A stretch of 21,082 nt of DNA from Gloeopeniophorella convolvens (taxonomy: Eukaryota; Basidiomycota; Agaricomycetes; Russulales): the NCBI GenBank assembly GCA_022496205.1, contig WTXD01000178.1, forward strand, positions 1 to 21,082, in the 5' to 3' direction. The translations under genes were made by a program, and so were the position numbers. The notes under the pieces are model-generated. The model was not told where the DNA came from and ran no database searches. It saw only the letters and a program-made list of their open reading frames with translations. Shown one piece after another: positions 9,181 to 17,773 of the stretch; the stretch's first letter is position 1; each line of letters starts with the position of its first letter.

Positions 9181-9967
9181 ATAACAAGGTAGGCACGTTA
9201 TCACAGGTCTGATCGCCGTGTAGGTAGACTATGCCACCAGTGTGAAGCCAGGCTAGTGTTACATTCGAGGTATGCGCACTTGCCCCCTCACCTTGGTGAA
9301 GCTGATATGCATTGGCACCTAGGTGTATCTATCATTACCCTCTGTAATCTTTAGGACTTCCGCCACCACCCTTACTGAATCAGTTAGTGACTTGTGAGAT
9401 TTTAGAGCACTGTAGGGGTCAGCAGATTGTGCTGGTGCCGGATTAGGGTTAGCATTGAGTGTACTCAGTATTGTGTAACAAAATGTAGTATATAGTCGAT
9501 CAATATAAATCCAATGGTTCAAATCATCCACCTAGTGTGAGGTCGAAGCTCGAGCTTGAAGCACTACTGCTCAGTGCAAACCTCAAGGTCTCTGTGGATC
9601 AATTACTACTTTATGATAGCAGGGACAGTATGTCCTTACAACCCATATACTTGAGAAGCCTGAGAGAAGTGTAGTTGTCCCCTAGGTACATTATAATTGG
9701 GATGCATTCCGGTCACAATCCATCACAACCACCATAAGAGCGACACGAAAGCACGGTTATGCCGTGCGACGCTCAATTTGCGGTTATGTAAGATTTTGCG
9801 GGGTTACAACCGGCTCTAACCCAACAGCGGCCTATTTCGGCCCATTTCGGTGCTCGGCCGGTCGGGGTAACCCGGGGCAATCCCCGCGCCTTTTTTCTGA
9901 TGGGGTCGCGGCACTGGCATCATTGGAGATGGACGAACAAAGACGAGAAGCCTGCTTACGTGGTTTC

Positions 9968-10014
9968 TGACACGGGGCCGGTATCTCACACCTGCCGGTC
10001 CGGTCCACGTGTCA
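9968..10014. repeat. Imperfect inverted repeat
   Basis: TGACACG (9968-9974) pairs with CGTGTCA (10008-10014), with further imperfect pairing inward (GGGCCGG against CCGGTCC). It could be one end of a small element; a matching partner was not found. Confidence 0.5.
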
Positions 10015-10048
10015 ACATGTCGCTGTGGGCGCCAAGCTGCTCAAGAGC

Positions 10049-10067
10049 AGCCGGCGCCGCGCCGGCT
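10049..10067. repeat. GC-rich hairpin
   Basis: AGCCGGCG (10049-10056) and CGCCGGCT (10060-10067) are perfect complements around a 3-nt loop. Confidence 0.6.
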
Positions 10068-10246
10068 CACTTTCCAGCAACTTTCAGGTGTGTGCTTCGC
10101 TAACGGGGCAAAGCCATGGCACTGAGAACGATGAACCAGGGGAGTTTAAAGGAATACATAGTTTTACTGCTGAAGAATTCCAACTCAAAGGAGCCTGGAT
10201 TAGTATATTGATGTTCTTATAAGAAAGAACCGCCATTCAGGAACGT

Positions 10247-10398
10247 ATGCATTTGGGGACATTTGCTGGCAAGTGTATAATAGCCAAGACACACCCATGT
10301 TACCATTGGGGATCCAGTGTTGCTGCGAAACGAATCAAATGATAGTCATAGTATCCCCGGGTCCATAAACGTTCTGGGGGTCGGACGAACGGAAATGT
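10247..10398 (-). pseudogene. Relic of a fifth esterase copy (C-terminal exon only)
   Basis: Read on the minus strand with frame jumps, this stretch gives the catalytic-His region (CAT followed by SSDPQNVYGPGD), then HLIRFAATLDP, then NGNMGVSWLLYT and MSPN. These line up in order with YHSTDLLNVYGPGD, YLVRFATTLNP, NGNTGIDWPPYT and ESPQ of gene 2, whose stop codon is only about 250 nt away on the same strand. At least two frame changes and an in-frame stop show it is dead. Nothing upstream of the last exon is recognisable, so most of the copy is gone. Confidence 0.8.
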
Positions 10399-10644
10399 TC
10401 GGGAAATGAGAAGACCTGCGAGGGTCATTGACTCGCGTAGCCGCCGGTGACGGTCTTCTATGTAATCGAGTTACCGGTCCTCAGAGTTGCTCAGCGACTG
10501 CAACCAGCTCCGTGCCAGATGTTTCCAATGATCCGATGCTCAACAATCAGCTTCTCAAGAAAATAAAATACAATTTACAGTAGGAACATATCTTCAGGCG
10601 ACTCTATACGACAAAGACCAAGCACGGTATACCGGCGGTCCGAC

Positions 10645-13062
10645 TTAAACTGGATTCTCTAGGACCAACTTTGTCAAAAGCTCCATCTGCGGCACACGAT
10701 GGGTATCGTTGGTGATGATAAGCGGAACAGGCCCGTCAAGGAATGTGAGGAGCTGGGGCGACTCGTTGGTATAGGGCGGCCAGTCGATCCCGGTATTACC
10801 GTTAGGGTTGAGTGTCGTGGCAAAACGGACGAGGTAGTCCGTCATATCGCCAGGACCATAGACGTTCAGCAAGTCGGTAGAGTGGTACTGCGTGATATAT
10901 GGACTGTTAGACAACATCAGTTACCATTGGTGTGGGACTTACCGCGCCCAAGTCTGGGAGTGACTTGAATCGCTTGCTCACTAGACGAAGACTTCGTGTC
11001 AGGTTTGCTCATTTATAGAGCTTACTGATGCCTTACCGAAGGCGTAGGTCGGCTGCTTGCTGGATCGCTGTTGTACGAAGAAACGACGCGGGGCTTGGAA
11101 GATGATGTCGCCTTGGATAGCGGCTAAGCGCTTGAACTGGGGACTGATGGCGTTGGAATTTCCGGTATCAAACGGAGAGCCCATGGCCGCGTGGCTTGAA
11201 TAGAGACTCATGAGTTTCGCAAGATCGCTCTCTGCTGTGTTGGGAAGGTAGGTCTCCCGAATATAGTCGAGGGCTTCAGCGTCCGTTCTACGGATAGAGA
11301 TCAGTCAAGTGTTTAACTTGAGGAAGGAACTCTACCTACGTGACGTTGGTACTCGATAGCGAGAATAGGGTCCCTTCATCATCACAATTTCCTTGACAGT
11401 GCGAGACGAGGATGAGCTTTGTCTATCCAGTCGTCTGCAAGAAGATATCTCACCTGAGATGAATGGGATGTTCGCAACGCTACCTTGCAGGACAAGCTTT
11501 TGAGGGTCGTCCCTGATGAAGTTGCCATCGGAATGCGTGTTCCAGGCAAGGTTGAGGGACTTGATACTGGTTAGTTTTAGCATGAGAAGGAAGGTAGGAT
11601 TGCTTTACAGAGTAACCAAAGAAGTAGGGTGAAGCTTCCTGAGCAGCACGAATCGTGCTTAGTGGTACTTGACGTAAGCATTCGAGAGTGTCTTGTACGC
11701 CAGAGCAGCCAGCTGATGCAACAAAGGCGTCATATACTGCCTGCCCGTGCGTGTAATTAGCCACGGGCGGCGGTGCGCCAGATTCCATGAACGCAGCGCG
11801 GAAGAGGCCTTCCGTGTTCCCGCCGTTCGCCAGCATCTGAAGGCTGACAGAGATTGCCCCGGCGCTCTCTCCCCAGCTAAGAGGCGTGAAAAGCCGGTCC
11901 CGGACGATGAGCGAGGTTGACTTACATCGTAACCTTTGAAGGATCTCCGCCGAAAGCGCGGATATACTTCTGGACCCAACGTAAGGCTTGACGCTCTGCA
12001 TCAACGAAGCGCCGTCAGCTTGGTGCGTCATAACGCAGCGGCGGTACTCACGATCTTGCAGACCCAGGTTTCCGACACCAGCCTCTTGCACCTCCTTGCT
12101 GGAGATGAATCCGAGTGCTGTAGACTTGGTGATCAATTGAATGTGATGACGTCATTCCGTTACACAGACCTGACACCCTGGGATCAACGATAGTTTAACA
12201 CCTCTGCGCGCGACGTACGTGAGCCCTGACGCACCTATAGTTCATGCTGACGTAGATGATGGGTTCTCCGATTGCAAGAGATCGCTCAACGATGATGCGG
12301 CCGTCATGACTATTCAAAGTTAGAAGCTGTAAACACGAAGAGCACTCGAGCACTCACCTAGCGGTATTCCCTTCCTCGAAGCCACCTAGAGAGCCCTGAG
12401 ACCTTCGCATACCACTCGATTCGGATAGCGCTTACCTCCATAAATCCACTGCATACATTGAGAAGAAAAGCGGTTTTGAAGAAGGCTGCGAATAGCAGGG
12501 GCGGGGAGACGTACAACTAAAACTGGAAGCGCAGCGTCTGAGGGAGAACTTGATGGCTTGATGACATTGATGGTCAGGCCTATTCGCTCCCATGAGGAAG
12601 CTGTCTCAGGCAGTGATGCTGGGGAAGAAGACACACAATCTTCGCTATCCACAATAGGGCCTATGTTTCCAGCGGCCAGGGATTGTAATGCCTGGGGATC
12701 CAGGAGCTCCTCGGGGATCACGGCAGTTCCGTTCTGCTGCACGCACGAGGGGCCATAGCGTGTCACGTTGAAACTGCCGCTATAGGGAGCATTCGGGACA
12801 GGGAGTCGGAAACGCAAATCTCCGATGCTGAGATCCGGGACAGCTGTTAGACAAGCGGGAGCCAGATGAGTCAATCATAGACTTACGGTGGAAGTGCATA
12901 TGGTATGCCCAGAAAGCTCGTTGAGTTCCCAGATACATTCCCTGAGAATGTGCCCTTATCCAGCACTACCGTGGTTGACAATGGGCCTCCAGGAGACTTG
13001 AACAGTATATAGGCACTGGAGAGTACGACGACGACAAAAGCTAAGGTTTCGCCGACTGCCAT
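10645..13062 (-). CDS. Secreted or membrane-anchored type-B carboxylesterase/lipase, array gene 2 (15 exons)
   Basis: Exons in coding order: 12887-13062, 12637-12827, 12515-12579, 12436-12448, 12358-12385, 12235-12309, 12170-12177, 12052-12117, 11926-11995, 11609-11876, 11454-11559, 11340-11391, 11037-11287, 10943-10980, 10645-10887. All introns are GT-AG (48-66 nt). Total 1650 nt, 549 aa, no internal stop. Exons 2-15 match gene 1 in length exactly. The N-terminus (MAVGETLAFVVVVLSSAYILF) is hydrophobic with no small-residue cleavage site close behind, so it may be a signal anchor. Motifs: FLGIPYALPP, IGDLRFRLPVP, SEDC, oxyanion WIYGGG (145-150), GESAGA with Ser235, DDEGT with Glu361, AYHSTD with His471. 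The usual YDGG after the oxyanion loop reads SHDGR here, which could affect substrate choice. Looks functional; substrate unknown. Confidence 0.93.
12170..12177 (-). other. 8-nt micro-exon of gene 2
   Basis: GGTGTCAG lies between a GATCCCAG acceptor and a GTCTGT donor; joined it gives NYR-VS-ALGF. Position and phase are identical to the gene 1 micro-exon. Confidence 0.9.
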
Positions 13063-13158
13063 CTTGAAACGTGGGGAGACGGATGATCACGCAAAGAACA
13101 CCTGGGGTACTTAGAGACCTGAGGTGGGCTGTGAGTTCTAGCGCGGCGATTCCTGGGC

Positions 13159-13165
13159 CTTTATA
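13159..13165 (-). promoter_or_regulatory. TATA box of esterase gene 2
   Basis: On the minus strand TATAAAG lies about 100 nt upstream of the ATG at 13062, a good TATA match in a GC-rich setting. Confidence 0.6.
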
Positions 13166-13803
13166 GGAGACGGGAGTCATCAGTACACGCAACATCCATG
13201 TGAAGAAGCTCCATGGAGTCAACAGACCAGTGCTTTCCAAATCATCTGCGCGTTCGTATCAGTCGAAACCAGGTCGACCAAGCTTGCCGTAAGCCAGAAG
13301 GGGCCAGAAGGCCTCGAGGCGCCCCCGGGCGGCGCGCCCCGCCTTGAATGTGAGTAGCGCGCCGTCAGCGGGTAAACGCATTCACAGAACTTCCGAGAAA
13401 AGTCGCAGTGATGATGAGTCGTGGATGGGCCCATGGCCGAAATGTGCGTGGACGCGACGAACGCGACATGAGACGACAATGTGGCCGGTCGGCACCGACC
13501 GAACGCCGTCCCAGGCCGTCCGCAATCAATTAGGTCACCGGCCGGCGTCAGGCTTTCAGGACGCTACAAGCCAAGAGTCCGATCAGCAGCGCGCGGCTTC
13601 GCCCCCAGTCTGCGCTCCTTGGGGTTTCCGTCGCCCTCAACGCAGCCACTGGCGCTCTCTCAATCAATGTGATTGAGAAGGCGGAGTACAGGGGTACATA
13701 TATCATCTCGTACTTGAAACATCGCTAATCATGATAACATTATACACAAGAATTCATTTCCTCCAAAGTACAACGATGAATACCCGATGGTCTGTAAGGG
13801 TGT
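13166..13803. other. Intergenic region between genes 2 and 3
   Basis: About 640 nt holding the distal upstream region of gene 2 and the 3' flank of gene 3. It contains a GC-rich patch near 13300-13345 (GCCAGAAG direct repeat, GGCGCGCC) and a small hairpin, CGGTCGG/CCGACCG (13486-13501). The plus-strand frame 13344-13676 shows no domain and is not called. No esterase relic was seen. Confidence 0.5.
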
Positions 13804-16174
13804 CTACAAGGGGAACTCAAGAGAGAGCTGTGTGAGGAAGTTGAATTGATCTGCGCGGTAGGTGTCCTGCGTGATAGTTGTCGGAATGAGGCCGTCGAGG
13901 AATGTCATTAACTGCGGCGATGCGGTGGTATACTGTGGCCAGTGCGGGCTCGACCCGCCGTTCGGATTGAGGTTCGTCGCGAATTGAATCAGGTAGTCTG
14001 TCAGTTCGCCACTTCCATACACATTGAGAATGTCTGTTGAATGCGCAGATCCGAGAGCTGGGAGTGCTTTCAAACGTTTGCTTACTAAATGGGCGTGAAG
14101 CAGTGAGTTGGGGCACGGGCAGTGATAGCGCGCGCAACGTACGGAACGACCAGGTGTTCTGTGTGCCCGAGCGCTGCTGTAGGAAGAAGCGCCGCGGTGC
14201 CTGGAACGCGAGATCTCCCAGCACGGCGGCTATGCGCTTGAACTGGGGCGTAAGCGCGTCCAGAAGCCCAGTATCGAAGGGCGAGCCCTGAGAGATAGCA
14301 GACGGATAGAGTGTGAGGAGTTCGTCGAGCTGATCACTCGTAGCGTTTGGGAGGAAGTATTGAGCGACGTAGTCGCGGAATTCATCATCGGTGCTATGGA
14401 TCTCGTATGTAAGCTGGCGACGAAGACGAAACTCCTGAGACCCAGCACTCACGTGACGTTGAGCTGGCTTAAGGAAAACAATGTGCCCTCGTCATCGCAG
14501 TCACCTGTGACGAACGGGATATTTGCCACGCTGCCTTGTTGGACCAGCTTCTGCGGAGCATCTGTCAAGAAGATGCCGTCTACACGCGGTTGCCAGGCCA
14601 GAGCAAGTGACTGCATTGGAAACGCCGTCAGTAAAGGTCAGACGCTGAGATGCCAGCTCATCGCATACCTGATAATTGAAGATGGCCGGAGACTGATCCA
14701 CAGCGGATTTCAGCGTCGTATAGGGCAAGGACCGGAGGCATTCTAAAGTGTCCGAAGAACCTGAGCACCCAGTGCGCTTGACGAGGTCGTCGTAGTACGG
14801 TTGGCCCTGAAGAAGAACGTCAAAGGCAGAACATAGACAAAAGGTCTGTTCATACGTGGGTTATGTCGCCAACAGGCTCTGGAGAGCCAGACTCCATGAA
14901 TCCGGCGCGGAACAAGCCTTCAGTGTTTCCGCCATTTGTCAACATCTGCAGCGCGACAGATATTGCCCCTGCGCTTTCACCCCAGCTGGAGAAGGCCGGA
15001 TGGTCAGGAGAGCATGAGTGGGAAGATCAATTTCCTACATGGTCACTTTGGTAGGATCTCCGCCGAATGCGCCGATGTATTTCTGCACCCAGCGAAGAGC
15101 CTGACGTTCTGCGTAGGGCTACGTGTCAGGTAACTGAGAAGTCTATGGATCATCGACTCACGGTCCTGCAGCCCAAGGTTACCCACACCCGCATCCTTAA
15201 CTTCTTGACTGGCGAGGAAACCGAATGCTATGACACGAGGTCAGACAGGAGTCGAGGCAACGTCGGGCATGCGGGCATACCTGATACCCTGAAGAAGCGG
15301 CGCTGTATTAGGGTCCGGCTTCCGGTCGAGAGAATTTGAGTTTGTTTACCGGTAGTTCAAGCTGACGTAAATTACGGGTTCCCCGAGAGCGATCGAACGA
15401 TCCACAATGACACCTCCATCGTAGCTACACACATGAAACCTAGTCAGCGCCCCAAAGCCATTGTGTTGAAGAGCGGACGCACATAGAGGGAGAACCGAGT
15501 TCGAACCCGCCTAAGGCGATATGTAAATGTCAGCCCCCTTGATCAGTGGTCCGCAAGGTAAGTGGTGTTCACCTCCGAATATCCACTGATGAACCCGTAA
15601 CAGCTATGAGTAAGACCGAAGATCCATGCGCTGAATACGAACCACTACGACCGGAAGCTTTGTTCCCGATTTGACACCGGCTGGAGTGACAACATTGAGC
15701 GTTAAGCCTGTTATAACCCTCAGAACTCGTACGCGCATGAAAAGACCCAAGCTGCTCACAATCTTCACTGGATGGGGTCACGAGGTTGTAAATGCTGTTC
15801 GTGATAAAATCAATCGCCTCTTGGGCCAGCTCGCCTGGGATGGGCAATTGGAGCGCCTGCTGTGGGCAAGCAGGTCCGAACGTGGTTGCATCATGCGTCC
15901 CTGTATATGCGCTATTTGGCTGCGGCAGGCGGAAGCGCAGGTCACCAACACTGTTGTGGGATAGGTCAGGTACGAGCCGATGATGATAGTGTGCTACGCA
16001 CGGTGGCTGGGCGAACGGGATGCCGAGGAACTTGTTCACACCGCTGGAAGACGTCCCTACGAACGTGCCGTTGTCGAGCGTGGCGGTAGGGCCCGACGAG
16101 CGTATCGTTGGACCGGCTAGGACTGTCGTCGTCACACCGCAGAAGGCAATGAGGGAGCGCTGGAGCATGCCCAT
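13804..16174 (-). CDS. Secreted type-B carboxylesterase/lipase, array gene 3 (14 exons)
   Basis: Exons in coding order: 16002-16174, 15760-15950, 15643-15707, 15573-15585, 15483-15510, 15350-15424, 15281-15288, 15162-15227, 15039-15108, 14856-14985, 14669-14806, 14453-14610, 14143-14393, 13804-14084. Total 1647 nt, 548 aa, open throughout. The ATG at 16172-16174 gives MGMLQRSLIAFCGVTTTVLAG, a plausible signal peptide; an ATG two codons in is possible. Motifs: FLGIPFAQPP, VGDLRFRLPQP, SEDC, oxyanion WIFGGG, WGESAGA with Ser234, DDEGT with Glu360, SAHSTD with His470. Two introns present in genes 1 and 2 are absent with no length change (158 = 106+52; 281 = 38+243), and one private intron (14807-14855) splits the 268-nt exon. 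The WIF in place of WIY in the oxyanion motif is shared with gene 4. Substrate unknown. Confidence 0.93.
15281..15288 (-). other. 8-nt micro-exon of gene 3
   Basis: GGTATCAG lies between a TTCTTCAG acceptor and a GTATGC donor; joined it gives NYR-VS-AFGF. Confidence 0.9.
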
Positions 16175-16250
16175 GATCACCAATCGAATTGGCTACGCCT
16201 GCTAGGGGAAACCGCTGGTGCACGCCGTACGCAGTCGGTGGCCAGTAAAG

Positions 16251-16258
16251 CTTATATA
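16251..16258 (-). promoter_or_regulatory. TATA box of esterase gene 3
   Basis: On the minus strand TATATAAG lies about 80 nt upstream of the ATG at 16174, a strong TATA match. Confidence 0.65.
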
Positions 16259-17242
16259 TGCGAGAATTCTGGCAGAGAAGCCGATATACTTCATCGTTGG
16301 GTCTGATGCTAGTCTAGGGGGCGAAACTCGGGATTCCAAGTGGAACTGACAACTGAGGATACCAGAAGCACAGCGCGGGAAAATATGCGGGCGATCGAGT
16401 GCTCTAGAGAGGTCACGCTGTGGTCATGGTATAGCGACCTGTGCTGGCTAAGAGTCGAGCACAAGGGACGTCTGACATATTGTCCAGAACTATCTGTGGG
16501 AATACGTGAGAGGGCACCAATGGTAGTCAATTCCCGTGTCATGCCTATGGGGAGCACACGGCTGTATTAGCTTCGCATCACTTCCTGGTCACGCCATGCA
16601 TGGTCTTTTGTGGGGCTTGAAAGCACCTGGTGTTGACGTGGTCTGAAAAGAAGCACATCAGTGGCGACCGGCGGCGACAGACAGACTTCAGGCGGCGCCG
16701 CCTTGCCGCGTTCGGCAGTGCCCAACTGCCGAGCATTCGGATTCTGCTCAGGCCCGGGCCTGGGGCCGTTGCCTGCCAGGACCCTCATCCTCGACGGTTT
16801 ACTCACGCCAGCCTACCAGATCCCAGCTAGGAGTGCCATGCCAGCCACTGCATCACCCTGTCCTACGTCTCGGTCGCGCTGCAACAGCCGCGTTGAATGA
16901 AGAGCAACCTGGATCCGGTTGGTAACTCGGCTTCGTGCCTCCCATTCTTGGACAACATACGCTTTCTGCGCTCCCCATCGTTCCACAGTTCATTACTTCC
17001 CGGCATACAAGCAGGTGAACAGATAAATACAAAATCGCATTGGGCAGCGATCGCTCTCAACTCCGTTCCCTACGTACCCCTGTCTTACTCTGGGGTTTTC
17101 TAGCTAATCGCTGTAACGTGCACATCCAAGTTATCGCTCTTGCGCTTTCCTGAATATGCCAGCACCAGACCATTGAGGATTCACAGGCTTTGTTAGGCTT
17201 GTCTGTCCTGACAGACTATGTCGTTACATACAGGGGTCTACA
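16259..17242. other. Intergenic region upstream of gene 3
   Basis: Nearly 1 kb without a supportable gene. A perfect 14-nt palindrome, CAGGCCCGGGCCTG, lies at 16749-16762 in a GC-rich patch. Open frames on both strands (for example 16309-16570 and 16567-16900) have no recognisable domain. Confidence 0.45.
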
Positions 17243-17552
17243 CAGCCCATCGCACCCATTGCACTACTCGACTTCGCGGTCCTCTTCACCTGCCTCGGAC
17301 TCTCCTACACACTCTACCATCTGCGCCCCAAGTCATCTTACAATGATGTCCAGCCTCCTGCAGCTTATATCCTCCACTCCATCACCGCTCATGTGCGCCT
17401 CCTCCCTGCTAACTCTCAGCACGCCTTCACTTACCCCGTCCTCCTATCTTTGCACCAGTTTCCGCTCTCGAATCCGGCAGCCTCTCCCTCCTTCATGGAT
17501 TCCCCTTCTCGTATGGTAATATTGGCTGGCGCCCTGCAGAGTGCTGATGGAC
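17243..17552 (+). pseudogene. Broken N-terminal fragment of a DUF1365-family protein
   Basis: One plus-strand frame reads PIAPIALLDFAVLFTCLGLSYTLYHL, with a likely membrane anchor inside it, then AAYILHSITAHVRLLP and ANSQHAFTYPVLLS. After a +1 shift near 17450 the next frame continues ALESGSLSLLHGFPFSYGN and stops at GWRPAEC. The order hydrophobic anchor, H-x-R-LLP-x-x-HAF-x-YP, then ALE-x-G-x-L, matches the start of fungal DUF1365 proteins, whose function is not established. There is no in-frame ATG before the anchor, the frame shifts, and the larger C-terminal part is missing, so it is a remnant. Family assignment is from memory of the motif pattern. Confidence 0.6.
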
Positions 17553-17773
17553 TACCGTGCTCAGCTGGTCCTTGTCACATAAATTGTTCGAGAGACCAGA
17601 GCAAGACGACTGCGGAACAGAGAAGTGGAGTGACGACCTACATAAGTGCCCGGGTAGACAGTCCCTTACGTGCCCCGAAGAGCAACCTTCGTCTGCACTT
17701 GGTGATTTTTACGGCAGATGTCATAGCATTCAAGCTATGTACGGGTACGAGTAGACTAACACGGTCGGTGTCC

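Larger units (their letters stand above)
9181..10246. other. Intergenic, repeat-like, no gene recognised
   Basis: A 70-codon minus-strand frame (9319-9531) has no family I recognise. From about 9750 the sequence becomes rich in CGGCC/CCGG words and short inverted repeats (9968-10014, 10049-10067), resembling a non-autonomous element or other repeat, but no target-site duplication was identified. Confidence 0.35.

Noticed and set aside
13344..13676. 110-codon plus-strand open frame between genes 2 and 3
   Set aside because: Low-complexity Arg/Ser/Pro-rich text in GC-rich DNA with no family resemblance.
15495..15512. GGTTCGAAC-type B box suggesting a tRNA
   Set aside because: It lies inside the 28-nt oxyanion exon of gene 3 (GGG TTC GAA CTC) and has no A box at tRNA spacing.
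16175..16183. Upstream start for gene 3 at 16183
   Set aside because: That codon is TTG; the first in-frame ATG is at 16172-16174 and gives a normal signal peptide.
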